Below are positions 34,740 to 44,012 of a stretch of 64,000 nt of DNA, in pieces. Numbering within the stretch: the stretch's first letter is position 1; each line of letters opens with the position of its first letter. The notes under the pieces were generated by a model. That model was given only the letters and a program-made list of their open reading frames with translations, made no database searches and had not been told where the DNA came from. Both the position numbers and the translations under genes were made by a program. Origin of the DNA: Aliikangiella marina (lineage in GTDB: Bacteria; Pseudomonadota; Gammaproteobacteria; Enterobacterales; Kangiellaceae); the NCBI RefSeq assembly GCF_007004765.1, contig NZ_VIKR01000003.1, positions 186,001 through 250,000 of the forward strand, written 5' to 3'.

Positions 34740-35384
34740 GTGGATTTTGAAGAAGTAAAAGGTGAATCCCCTGAAATAAATAAAAGAAAAAACCGCCTAA
34801 CCTTAATTGCGCTGTTTGTTTTGTTTATTTTTCCGGTAGCTTTAGCCTATTTGGCTTATTTCAACGGCTGGTTTGCCGCTGCCTCGAAGAATCATGGAGA
34901 ACTATTAGTCGAACAAGATGTACTTGATATCGAGGATTTTACCTTCGTTCGAGAAGACGGAACGACAATTACTGGAAAAGAATTTGAAACGATATATTGG
35001 TGGGTAATGCCTATAGATCCTGCAAGATGCGATGTTGAATGTCTGGATTTGAATCTTTACATGCTTAATCAAACCTATGTTGGTTTAGGCAAGGAGTCGT
35101 CGCGCTTAAATCCTTTGTTGGTCGTACCCAATGGCGCAGACGTCGACAACAAACAGTTTCCAATGGCATTCAGTGAGTTTTCAAACTCAGGTGTCAAAGC
35201 ATTGCCAGAAACGAGAAGCGGCCTTGGTAAGGATTTAGAGGCAAACTATATCTATCTAGTTGATCCTCTCGGTAATATATTCATGCGATATAAACTGGTT
35301 GATGATCGCGAGAAAGCACCTAAAACCAGTAAGGACATGAGAGAAGATTTGAAACGTTTACTCAAGTTTTCGCGCTTAGGATAA
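34740..35384 (+). CDS. conserved membrane-anchored protein of the cox cluster, unknown function
   Basis: 214 residues from a GTG that directly follows the surf1 stop. One N-terminal TM (about 20-45), then a periplasmic domain with a thioredoxin/Sco-like layout: DEDFTFV-like strand, WWVMPIDPARCDVECLDLNLYML where a Cys-x3-Cys pair (CDVEC) stands about where Sco and thioredoxin proteins have their redox pair, and LEANYIYLVDPLGNIFMRY. A gene in this position between surf1 and ctaA is common in Pseudomonas-type cox clusters and is annotated as hypothetical. A copper or thiol role is suggested by the Cys pair, not shown. Confidence 0.7.
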   Translation: MDFEEVKGESPEINKRKNRLTLIALFVLFIFPVALAYLAYFNGWFAAASKNHGELLVEQDVLDIEDFTFVREDGTTITGKEFETIYWWVMPIDPARCDVECLDLNLYMLNQTYVGLGKESSRLNPLLVVPNGADVDNKQFPMAFSEFSNSGVKALPETRSGLGKDLEANYIYLVDPLGNIFMRYKLVDDREKAPKTSKDMREDLKRLLKFSRLG

Positions 35385-35457
35385 GTGCTAAACAATTAAC
35401 AATAATTTGCGATATAAATCTAAAAATTCCATTAGAGAATTTAAGTGAAGTAAGAAA

Positions 35458-36486
35458 ATGAAATCTAAATTTGCGAGAAACCTTGCTATATTTGCGACTG
35501 CTTTTGCGATGGTAGTTGTAATTCTTGGGGCTTTTACCCGACTTACTGATGCCGGCCTGGGGTGTCCTGATTGGCCTGGCTGTTACGGCTTTATGCATAT
35601 TCCAACTGCGGAAGAACATATTGAGGCCGCGAACGAAGCATTCCCCGAGACACCATATGAATTTGCCAAAGCTTGGCCAGAAATGGTTCATCGATATGTC
35701 GCTGGCACGCTTGGTTTATTGGTTTTATGGTTAGCCATCATTAGCTGGCGCAATAAAGATAGATTAGCGGTTAAGCACTCAACTTTTCTGCTTATTTTAA
35801 TTACTTTTCAAGCGGCGCTCGGTGCTTGGACGGTAACAATGAAACTCCACCCTGTGATTGTCATGCTTCATTTGATGGGCGGGATTACCACGTTTTCACT
35901 ATTGGCTGCATTAGCGGCGCGTTATTATTATCAATCGGGCTCCCCTGTTTCAAATACTTGGGCTATCGATAATAAGAAAGTCGTTATTTTTACCCTGGTC
36001 GTGATTGCTCTGCAAGTAGCACTTGGCGGTTGGGTGAGCGCAAACTATGCCGCGATGGTCTGTCATGAACTACCTATTTGTCAGGGTAATTGGTTGAGTG
36101 ACGGTGACTTTTCGACTGGATTCCAGCTGAAAATCCCTTATGCAGAAACCTATGAATTCGGGACCCTTGATCAAAATGCAAGAATAGCCATTCATGCGAC
36201 ACACCGCATCGGTGCGATAGTCGCAAGCGTGGTGATGCTCTATTTAGTTTATTTGTTAATAAGCCAACGCGCTGATAGTGTTTTAAAAAATATCGGCTAC
36301 ATTTTACTCGGATTGTTGATTGTGCAAGTACTTCTTGGTGTAAACAATATCGTGATGAAATTACCGCTTTGGAATGCGGTTGCTCACAATGCTGGAGGTG
36401 CCTTATTGGTTGTCGTGATGGCGGTGCTATTGACGCTAATTTTGATGCCAAAGCAACAGCAACTAGAGGAAAAGTCGAATGCCTAG
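35458..36486 (+). CDS. ctaA: heme A synthase (COX15/CtaA)
   Basis: Oxidises the C8 methyl of heme O to give heme A. 342 residues, eight TM helices in two related four-helix halves. Conserved features are the [18 protein letters not shown] loop, [18 protein letters not shown] (His ligand), MLHLMGGI, the Cys-containing [11 protein letters not shown] loop and ATHRIGAI plus [10 protein letters not shown] in the second half. Overlaps ctaB by eight bases. Confidence 0.96.
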   Translation: MKSKFARNLAIFATAFAMVVVILGAFTRLTDAGLGCPDWPGCYGFMHIPTAEEHIEAANEAFPETPYEFAKAWPEMVHRYVAGTLGLLVLWLAIISWRNKDRLAVKHSTFLLILITFQAALGAWTVTMKLHPVIVMLHLMGGITTFSLLAALAARYYYQSGSPVSNTWAIDNKKVVIFTLVVIALQVALGGWVSANYAAMVCHELPICQGNWLSDGDFSTGFQLKIPYAETYEFGTLDQNARIAIHATHRIGAIVASVVMLYLVYLLISQRADSVLKNIGYILLGLLIVQVLLGVNNIVMKLPLWNAVAHNAGGALLVVVMAVLLTLILMPKQQQLEEKSNA

Positions 36487-37378
36487 TGTTACTGCAACTT
36501 GGCGAGACTATTTGGAGCTGACCAAGCCGAAAGTCGTGTTATTAATCCTTCTGACTGCGGTTGTTGGAATGTATATGGCACCGACAGATACCGTACCGCT
36601 CAAAGTACTGATAATCGCCACGATAGGTATCGGTTTCGCTGCTGGTGGTGCAGCGGTGGTCAATCATGTTGTTGATCAAAAAATAGACGCTAAAATGGCG
36701 CGTACATTTAAACGTCCAGTCGCAACTGGAAAAATCAACAACACCAGAGCGATTTTATTTGCGACATTTTTGTCTGTGACTTCAATGGTCCTGTTGTTTA
36801 CTTTCATTAATCCGCTTACTGCAATACTTACTTTTTTTGGCTTGGTCGGATATGCGTTTGTTTATACGATGTACCTTAAAAGAGCAACCCCTCAAAATAT
36901 TGTTATCGGTGGCTTAAGTGGTGCAATTCCACCGCTTCTTGGCTGGGCTGCAGTGGATGGTTACGGTGGTGAAATCCATCCGCATGCACTCTTGTTAGTG
37001 CTTATCGTATTCGTTTGGACTCCGCCTCATTTTTGGGCATTAGCGATATTTAGAAGAGATGAATACGCGAAGGCGGATATTCCCATGTTGCCAGTAACCC
37101 ACGGAATCGAATTCACTAAACTGAACATTGTCCTATACACGATTTTATTATTGTTTGCCGGTTTGCTTCCCTATTTGGTTGGTATGTCTTACCTAATTTA
37201 TTTGGTCTCGTCGTCAATATTAGGACTCATATTTTTATACTATGCGATCAAATTAAAATACAGTGAAGACCGCAAGATTGCCATGGATACATTCAAATAT
37301 TCGATTTATTACTTGATGCTTCTTTTTGTGGCATTGCTTGTTGATCACTACTTCCCAATTACTTTAGCCTCACTATGA
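36479..37378 (+). CDS. ctaB: protoheme IX farnesyltransferase (heme O synthase)
   Basis: Adds a farnesyl group to heme B to form heme O, substrate of CtaA. 299 residues, UbiA-family prenyltransferase with nine predicted TMs. Prenyl-diphosphate motif [20 protein letters not shown] (N/DxxxD) and the second motif [48 protein letters not shown] is a family signature. The 8-bp overlap with ctaA and ATGA overlap with the Sco gene show one operon. Confidence 0.96.
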   Translation: MPSVTATWRDYLELTKPKVVLLILLTAVVGMYMAPTDTVPLKVLIIATIGIGFAAGGAAVVNHVVDQKIDAKMARTFKRPVATGKINNTRAILFATFLSVTSMVLLFTFINPLTAILTFFGLVGYAFVYTMYLKRATPQNIVIGGLSGAIPPLLGWAAVDGYGGEIHPHALLLVLIVFVWTPPHFWALAIFRRDEYAKADIPMLPVTHGIEFTKLNIVLYTILLLFAGLLPYLVGMSYLIYLVSSSILGLIFLYYAIKLKYSEDRKIAMDTFKYSIYYLMLLFVALLVDHYFPITLASL

Positions 37379-37998
37379 ATAAAGTTCTTTTTATCGTCCT
37401 AAGTTTATTAATGTTAAATGCCTGTAGTGATTCTGGTAAGTCACCTGCAACGGTAAATGAACAGCCATTTACGCAAATGTTGGTTTATCCGAAAAAAAAT
37501 CCATTGGCGCCATTCGAGTTATCGGCAGACGATAAAACTGAGTTTAATCAAGCGAGCTTTAAGGGAAAGTGGAATTTGCTATTTATGGGATTCACAAACT
37601 GCCCCGATATCTGTCCTACTACGATGACTGATATGGCGCACATCTATAATGGAATTAATTCCGAAGTCCAAAAAAACTTTCGAGTTGTCTTTTTATCGGT
37701 TGACCCAAAACGGGACACGCTCGAACACATGGACGAATATTTAAATTTTTTCCACAAAGATTTTATCGGTATTACTGGCAAAACCGAGGAGATAGACAAG
37801 TTAGTATACTCGCTTGGTGGAATATACGTCATAGGCAATGAAGATGAGAATTATTACAGCGTTGATCACACCGCTAGAATATTTATCGTGAGTCCTCAAG
37901 GTGAGCGCTATGGCATGATTCGCAGTGATGTGATGCGCACTAAAGATTGGACCTTGCTAATCGAAGAGCTCAATGAATTGGGAAAGACGACGGGTTAA
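37375..37998 (+). CDS. SCO1/SenC family copper chaperone
   Basis: Delivers copper to, or reduces cysteines of, the CuA site in coxB. 207-residue lipoprotein-like protein (lipobox LNAC, Cys17) with a thioredoxin fold. Copper ligands are C76 and C80 of NCPDIC and H165 in [26 protein letters not shown] is the usual Sco helix. Starts by ATGA overlap with the ctaB stop. Last gene of the assembly operon. Confidence 0.95.
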   Translation: MNKVLFIVLSLLMLNACSDSGKSPATVNEQPFTQMLVYPKKNPLAPFELSADDKTEFNQASFKGKWNLLFMGFTNCPDICPTTMTDMAHIYNGINSEVQKNFRVVFLSVDPKRDTLEHMDEYLNFFHKDFIGITGKTEEIDKLVYSLGGIYVIGNEDENYYSVDHTARIFIVSPQGERYGMIRSDVMRTKDWTLLIEELNELGKTTG

Positions 37999-38092
37999 TT
38001 CGTGTTTGTGCGTAGGCGTTGAAGTTTCGTAGATTAACGCCTCGGTCAATTCAATAATAATTGGTAACCTTTCAATACCTTCCTCCCTGTAT

Positions 38093-39439
38093 TTGTCAGC
38101 TCATTCGTTATATGATTGGGCCAATTCAATTTCTTCAAGAGTTCATTCGAAGTTGAAAATCTTTCCACATAGCTTTTTTGGCCGAAACACCCTGATGATT
38201 GCTACTTTACTGGTAATCAGTCATGTGATTTCTTATTTCACCATCCAGCATTTTGTTGTTGATCGGCATAATCGTACTGTTATGTACTTGGCATCCAACC
38301 AAGTTAAGCTGTTCTATATGGGCGGTAAGGCAGATATACCGAAGAGTTTGGCGCTAGGATTCAGTCAAGCGACTCAACTAGAATATTACTGGATCACGGG
38401 AGCCAAAGAGCCGCTAGGATTACAACAAGCTAAATTCCACCAAGGCTACAGTGAGCAAGGCCGTCGCTACCTCGGTGAAAATACCGTTGTTAAAGTTGAA
38501 ACGAGTGATGGTATATATCTATGGATCAATGAACCACAAAATCCAAACTTTTGGATTCGAATGCCCATTGGCGATTACGAGGGGAATAACCCTATCGAAC
38601 TGGTCATATTTACTGGTGGTATATTGTTCCTGAGTTTAACTGGCGCGTGGATACTTGTTTTCCAAATGCATCGGCCATTAAAGCGACTCGCATTTGCGGC
38701 GCGAGAAATTGGTCGTGGTGATTATCCTGGACGACTCAAAGAGACTGGCCCGATGGAGATGATCGCAGTGACTGCAGCATTTAATCAAATGGCTGCAGAT
38801 ATGCATCAACTCGAGGAAGATAGAACGCTGTTATTAGCTGGAATTTCACATGACTTAAGAACGCCAATTACTCGGGTTCGCCTCGCGTCTGAGTTTTTAT
38901 CAGACGATGATGCTGAGATAAAAGCAGGGATTATCGCCGACACTCAAGATATGGACGATATCATCGACCAGTTTATTGGTTATGTGCGCTATGGGAGTGA
39001 AGAGCGTAAAGAGAAAGGTGACCTGGCAGAACTTGTTGAGAATGTTGCAGAGGCGGCATCAAAGCAGCATGTTGGAATAGAAACTGAAATTTCTAAATTA
39101 CCGCAAGTGTCTTTTAAGCCGATGGCAATGAAGCGGGTTGTCAGCAACTTGATCGAAAATGCCTTTCGTTATGGAAAAGCACCGGTATTGGTTAAAGCTT
39201 ATAAAGACAATGGTTGCGTAATCATCAGTATTAGAGATCACGGTGACGGAATTAAAGATTTAGATAAGAAACGTTTGTTTCAACCATTTGCCCGAGGTGA
39301 TAAAGCTCGCGGTGGAAAAGGTTCCGGATTGGGGCTTGCCATTGTTGCTAGAATTATTGAAATGCACAAAGGTGAAATCACTATCAATAATCATCCCGAA
39401 GGTGGCTTGGAGGCCATAATCAGTTTACCGTTAGACTGA
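38093..39439 (+). CDS. EnvZ-like sensor histidine kinase without adjacent OmpR
   Basis: 448 residues from a TTG start (the frame is open from 38033; no ATG or RBS is clear, so the N-terminus is uncertain). TM1 about 33-52, a periplasmic domain to about 168, TM2 about 169-190, HAMP, HisKA box LLLAGISHDLRTPITRVRLA with His253 (near identical to EnvZ), and an HATPase with N-box NLIENAFRYG, DHGDGI and GSGLGLAIV. EnvZ normally follows ompR; here the upstream gene is the Sco gene and no OmpR-type regulator is next to it. Orphan kinase, probably pairing with a regulator encoded elsewhere. Confidence 0.82.
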   Translation: MSAHSLYDWANSISSRVHSKLKIFPHSFFGRNTLMIATLLVISHVISYFTIQHFVVDRHNRTVMYLASNQVKLFYMGGKADIPKSLALGFSQATQLEYYWITGAKEPLGLQQAKFHQGYSEQGRRYLGENTVVKVETSDGIYLWINEPQNPNFWIRMPIGDYEGNNPIELVIFTGGILFLSLTGAWILVFQMHRPLKRLAFAAREIGRGDYPGRLKETGPMEMIAVTAAFNQMAADMHQLEEDRTLLLAGISHDLRTPITRVRLASEFLSDDDAEIKAGIIADTQDMDDIIDQFIGYVRYGSEERKEKGDLAELVENVAEAASKQHVGIETEISKLPQVSFKPMAMKRVVSNLIENAFRYGKAPVLVKAYKDNGCVIISIRDHGDGIKDLDKKRLFQPFARGDKARGGKGSGLGLAIVARIIEMHKGEITINNHPEGGLEAIISLPLD

Positions 39440-39469
39440 TTGAACATTAGTGAGCGTGACGATTATCGT

Positions 39470-39877
39470 TTAGTGATCGGTGAGCTTTTTAGTGATATCG
39501 GTAACGAGCTGTTCAAGCTCTGTAAAGCGATAAACTTGCTCATTCAAATCGCTCGCCCATTGAGTATCCAATTGCTTCAGTAGCGCTACAACGGTTGCTT
39601 GAACAACCAAGTTTTCGTTCCATACGGTATTGTTGAGACAGCGAAGATAATCGTTATCTCGTTGCTTCGGTTTGAGTAACTGGACTTCGCACGCTTCACA
39701 GATAAATATGCAGTTATCAATGGAGGGCTCTGGATTAAGTGTTACTTCGACCGCTTTAAGACTGACTCCTGCTGCTGCACAAAGTTCGCACTTTCTACCT
39801 GAGCGCCGTGCAAGATCTTTTCCCAGTAAAGATAATTTATCCTGGTGCGCTTGATGTTTTTGTAACCCTTTGGCCAT
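39470..39877 (-). CDS. PhnA-like zinc-ribbon protein
   Basis: 135 residues. Two Cys-x2-Cys knuckles, C30/C33 in RKCELC and C60/C63 in FICEAC, form a zinc ribbon; the rest, with CLNNTVWNENLVVQATVVALLKQL, matches the PhnA-domain-like proteins found in proteobacteria (related in name to E. coli PhnA, which is not itself needed for phosphonate use). Function unknown. Between the convergent EnvZ-like gene and the upstream plsB on the same strand. Confidence 0.7.
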   Translation of the reverse strand: MAKGLQKHQAHQDKLSLLGKDLARRSGRKCELCAAAGVSLKAVEVTLNPEPSIDNCIFICEACEVQLLKPKQRDNDYLRCLNNTVWNENLVVQATVVALLKQLDTQWASDLNEQVYRFTELEQLVTDITKKLTDH

Positions 39878-39927
39878 CGATAATTCTCGGTTAATCGTGA
39901 GCTGTTAGCTAACAGGTTTGGATAGTA

Positions 39928-42402
39928 TCATTCTTCTTGCCAGTATTCGTCTGCCCAATCAGCGGTCTTTTGTAAGATTAGTTTAGAGTTGGTATTAACT
40001 TTATCAAGAATAATACTTTGGAGCGTATTTAAACTCGGTTCAACCATAAAATTATTATCTTCGGTGATAGTAATTAATTTATGATCTCTAAGAACACTCA
40101 TGGTATTTCTAAAGAGCTTTTTATCAAACGATTCCGGCGCATTTAAACTGTAAAGTACGGCGATCCTTTGGGCGAGTTGTTGGCTGCGATTCTCAATTTC
40201 TTGTCTCGAAATGTTTCCCTTACCGGCTTTCGAAGATAGTAGTGAAATGATTATGCCGTATCTAAATAAGGTTGGTCGAGCAAACTGCGCTAACATATTT
40301 AGTTGCTCACTGGCTTCGACACTTTCACTTGCGCGAGATAAAGTATTTTCTTTTTCGATTAACAGACCACTTTCCAGCATCACTGCAATGTTTTCATTGA
40401 GTTGATCTTTAAAATCCTCAACAGACCAACGCAGGAATAGCTCTTTTTTAACTAAAGGATATAATTGAGTCAATTCTTTTATTATTGTCGATCTTGCCAT
40501 TGATGGCTTATTCAGAAAGCAACTCGCGATTAACGCCGGTGTAATATATAAGTGAAGTATATTATTGCGGTAGTAAGTGAGTAGAATTGCTGACTGTTCA
40601 TCTGTCGACACAATTTCACCCATTGGATTTTCAATCCGATAGATCGTTCTGAGCTTTTCTGCTTGCGATATTAGCTCTATCGGTGAGGTTTCTGGCAAGT
40701 AAGTTTGTTCGCTATACGGGGCTTTCTTGGCCAGTGCTAATAATAACGTAAGCATCTTTTCGAGCTCTTTTGCATCGATTGACAAGCGCTCTGTTCCTAG
40801 TAATACCAAGCCGACCAAGCTAACCGAGTTGAGAGTTACCGAGGTATTAATTCGCTGCATTAAAATATCCGCAAGATCGGTAACCTGGGAAGTTAGCCAA
40901 GTCGGTTTTGCATTGGCTTGGCCGCGAAACGACTTCCACTCTGGTTGCGTTTGGTCTAGATAGTCGTTCAGCATTAAAGGAGAAGCAAAATTTAAATACA
41001 CCTTACCAAAAGCTTGCTTCAGCGTTTTTCTTAGTCCTAAGAGTTGACCAAAAGACTCTTTCTTTTTCTCTGCTCCTCTTAGCTCTGCTAGGTAACTTTT
41101 GCCTTCGAACATCCTTTCATATCCGATATAAACTGGGATGATCGCTATTGGTTTTCTTGTTCCACGCAAGCAACTTTGGACGGTCATCGCGAGTAGACCG
41201 GTTTTAGGCGGTAACAGTCGTCCGGTACGACTTCTTCCACCTTCGGGAAAAAACTCTAGAGGAATTCCTCGGTCCATTAGTTGAAAAATATACTCATTAA
41301 AGACCGCGGTATACAACTTATTGCCACCAAAACTTCGTCTCAAAAAGAAAGCGCCACCCCGTCTTAATATTGGTCCGGCCGGCCAGAAATTTAAATTTAT
41401 TCCTGCAGCGATATGCGGCGGAACTAATCCTTCGTGATACAGGGTATACGACAAAAGTAAGTAATCGATATGGCTTCGATGGCAGGGTAAATAAATAATT
41501 TCATGGGTCGTCGCTAATCCTCTGACCATTTCTGCATTACGCACTTCAACACCATCATAAATTCGATTCCACAAATGGGTGAGCGTAGACTCCATGATTC
41601 GGATCGTTTTATAGGAGTATGCAGATGCAATTTCAGTAGCGTATTTTTCTGCTTGTGATTTAGCTTTATCGAGCGAGATTTGTTTACTGCTGGCCTCTCT
41701 CTCAATTGCTTTTTTGACGTTACGACTAACGACAACGTTGGTAATCACTTGACGGCGGTTGGAGATCAAAGGCCCCATCGCAACTTGACGATGTCGATGA
41801 AAATGAACTCTCAGGATGCGTGTTAACTTAGTGACTATCGTTTGCTCTTTAACTTCCGGTTTAATAATAGTGTTTAAGTTAACCGGCGTTGCAAAGCGAA
41901 CGAAAGAGTTTCTTCCTTGAAACAAGAAAAGAAAAAACTTTCTAAAAATCGTCGCACTTTCTGTATCAGTAAATAATAATCGTAGTAACGATTGTTCTTT
42001 TCCGGGGTTACGTCCCCAGTAAATAGAAACGGGAATGAGTTGGTGTTGTGTTTGAGGATCGAGCTTTTGTTGACTAACAAGTCGTTCCAATAATTTTTGG
42101 TATTTATCAACTAACTTTCCACCGAAACCAAACATTGCTTTGTTTTGTAGAAAAAACACTGAACCATTTTCAATTTTTTCGCTGCTTCCTGAAATAAGTT
42201 TTGGTTCGGGTAAATTTAATAGCTTCGCTTTCTCTTGCAGCATTACGAAACTACTGGTCGATCGTCGCTGAAGTACATAATAGATGGGTGCGTGAGGGTC
42301 AAGCTTGAGATCTTTAACGGGATCATCAGGAACTAACTTGCTACTGACGAGCAGTTTTAGTGGGATTGAAACAAGTTTTTGGTATATCTCATTAATAATC
42401 AT
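39928..42402 (-). CDS. plsB: glycerol-3-phosphate 1-O-acyltransferase
   Basis: Membrane-associated enzyme that puts the first acyl chain on glycerol-3-phosphate, starting phospholipid synthesis. 824 residues, the normal PlsB length. Block I HRSHID (H308 to D313) is the catalytic HX4D; block II GGAFFLRRSF, block III FFPEGGRSRTGRLLPPKTGLL and block IV IIPVYIGYE follow. The long C-terminal region, with mixed helices, also fits PlsB. Divergent promoter region toward the lysA-like gene. Confidence 0.97.
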   Translation of the reverse strand: MIINEIYQKLVSIPLKLLVSSKLVPDDPVKDLKLDPHAPIYYVLQRRSTSSFVMLQEKAKLLNLPEPKLISGSSEKIENGSVFFLQNKAMFGFGGKLVDKYQKLLERLVSQQKLDPQTQHQLIPVSIYWGRNPGKEQSLLRLLFTDTESATIFRKFFLFLFQGRNSFVRFATPVNLNTIIKPEVKEQTIVTKLTRILRVHFHRHRQVAMGPLISNRRQVITNVVVSRNVKKAIEREASSKQISLDKAKSQAEKYATEIASAYSYKTIRIMESTLTHLWNRIYDGVEVRNAEMVRGLATTHEIIYLPCHRSHIDYLLLSYTLYHEGLVPPHIAAGINLNFWPAGPILRRGGAFFLRRSFGGNKLYTAVFNEYIFQLMDRGIPLEFFPEGGRSRTGRLLPPKTGLLAMTVQSCLRGTRKPIAIIPVYIGYERMFEGKSYLAELRGAEKKKESFGQLLGLRKTLKQAFGKVYLNFASPLMLNDYLDQTQPEWKSFRGQANAKPTWLTSQVTDLADILMQRINTSVTLNSVSLVGLVLLGTERLSIDAKELEKMLTLLLALAKKAPYSEQTYLPETSPIELISQAEKLRTIYRIENPMGEIVSTDEQSAILLTYYRNNILHLYITPALIASCFLNKPSMARSTIIKELTQLYPLVKKELFLRWSVEDFKDQLNENIAVMLESGLLIEKENTLSRASESVEASEQLNMLAQFARPTLFRYGIIISLLSSKAGKGNISRQEIENRSQQLAQRIAVLYSLNAPESFDKKLFRNTMSVLRDHKLITITEDNNFMVEPSLNTLQSIILDKVNTNSKLILQKTADWADEYWQEE

Positions 42403-42602
42403 AGAGAGTTGGATCCGTTGCTTAACGCACTGTTTTTATTATAGGTGATTTAAGAAGTTTCAAGGTCGATATTTTAAGCAATCTCTAATGTAGATGCCAG
42501 TTTCTGATGGTTTAACCACCTATAGTTTTCCATGCCTGTTCTCGGTGTCAATTACCGATCTCAATCTCCGGTATGGTTTTTCAGTATAAATCATATCGCC
42601 CA

Positions 42603-43841
42603 TTAAACAAGAATCTCAACCGGTTGTGGGTGACTAAGAAAGTCTCTTGGGCTGGCGGTAAATCCGTAGGCGCCGGATTGGTAGATTACTATTAAATCGC
42701 CAATATCAATTTTGGGTAATTCATATTTATTAGCGAGCAGATCGAGTGGGGTGCATAACGGGCCGACAACTTGAACGGCTTTATCCTTTGATTGTGACAT
42801 TTTGTTGCCAACCGCAACAGGATAATTTTTGCGCACCACTTGGCCAAAATTTCCTGATGCGGCTAAGTGGTGATGTAAACCACCATTGATGACGACAAAC
42901 TCAGTTCCTCGACTGTGTTTTATATCAATTACCTCGCTAACATAGATACCACAATCACCGACCAGAAAACGGCCAAGTTCCATGGCTATCTTGCAATTTC
43001 CCCAGCGACTATAAAACTGTTGCATCAAAGGTTCTAAAGACTCACCAATCGGTTCTAATGGGAGCGGCTTTTCGCCAGGAAAGTAAGGAATACCAAGACC
43101 GCCACCAATATTTAGCGTTTCTATATCTGATTTGGCAGAATCCTGAAGCCTGTTGGCGAGCTCGAAAATTCCTTTGTGGGCGGTAATAATTGATTCAGGG
43201 TTCAGGTTTTGCGAACCGGTAAATATGTGCAAACCGCGATAGTGAAGTCCGTACTCAGTAATCTTTTCAAGCATCGATGGGGCTAACTCAGCGTCGACAC
43301 CAAATTGTTGAGCACCTCCGCCCATTTTCATGCCTGATGATTTTAGCTCAAAGTCTGGGTTAACTCTCACGGCGACGCGAGCCCTCACTCCCAATTCATC
43401 GCTAATTTCTTTGAGAAGTTTAAGCTCGTTAAACGACTCAACATTGATAGTTGTTTGTGTGCCCACAGCCATAGTCAGCTCAGCTTTCTGTTTACCTGGT
43501 CCGGCGAAGCTAATATGGCTACCATTCATTTCTGTATTGAGCGCTTCGCGTAGCTCGTTACCGCTGGCCACATCCAGCCCGTCAACGAGCCCCGCTAGAA
43601 AGTGAATTACCGCAGGCATCGGGTTCGCTTTAACTGCATAGTGGAATTTAAGTTGCGCCGGTAATTTCTGTCTGAGGAGGCGAACCTTTTGATGAATGAC
43701 GCTGCGATCATAGGCGTAAAAAGGCGTTTGCCCGGCATGTTGTCTTACTAAGCTCAGTGGCTGGCCATTGAGTTGTAATTGGTCGCCATTCGCTTGGAAT
43801 TGACTCATGGGCGCATGTTGCGGTTTTCTCTTCTCTGTCAC
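42603..43841 (-). CDS. PLP-dependent decarboxylase, exosortase-A-system-associated type
   Basis: A 412-residue alanine-racemase-fold decarboxylase (LysA/SpeA relatives). The PLP lysine is K71 in HYAVKANP; SSGMKMGGGAQQFGVDAE, HIFTGSQN, NIGGGLGIPYFPGE and the C-terminal YQSGAYGFTASPRDFLSHPQPVE are conserved. The sequence type and the acyl-CoA ligase next door mark it as the decarboxylase that accompanies exosortase A / PEP-CTERM polysaccharide loci, rather than the housekeeping diaminopimelate decarboxylase. Substrate unknown. The exosortase and PEP-CTERM proteins themselves are not in this window. Confidence 0.8.
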   Translation of the reverse strand: MTEKRKPQHAPMSQFQANGDQLQLNGQPLSLVRQHAGQTPFYAYDRSVIHQKVRLLRQKLPAQLKFHYAVKANPMPAVIHFLAGLVDGLDVASGNELREALNTEMNGSHISFAGPGKQKAELTMAVGTQTTINVESFNELKLLKEISDELGVRARVAVRVNPDFELKSSGMKMGGGAQQFGVDAELAPSMLEKITEYGLHYRGLHIFTGSQNLNPESIITAHKGIFELANRLQDSAKSDIETLNIGGGLGIPYFPGEKPLPLEPIGESLEPLMQQFYSRWGNCKIAMELGRFLVGDCGIYVSEVIDIKHSRGTEFVVINGGLHHHLAASGNFGQVVRKNYPVAVGNKMSQSKDKAVQVVGPLCTPLDLLANKYELPKIDIGDLIVIYQSGAYGFTASPRDFLSHPQPVEILV

Positions 43842-44012
43842 TAGAGTCGTCTCGATGGATACTTCCGATAGTTCATATTCTACTGCATAAAAGCAAAACT
43901 TCCTAAGCTAGTTTATTGTCTCCTGAAGCCGAAAGCACTGTGGCTCACTACCAATTGCTGAGTAAATATTCCTGAGAAAGTAATGCGAAAAAGTACCGCT
44001 TAAAAAGCAATT

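Noticed and set aside
42603-43841. Housekeeping lysA
   Set aside because: The fold fits, but the SSGMKMGGGAQQFGVDAE type and the neighbouring ligase gene point to the exosortase-associated decarboxylase subfamily; not fully excluded.
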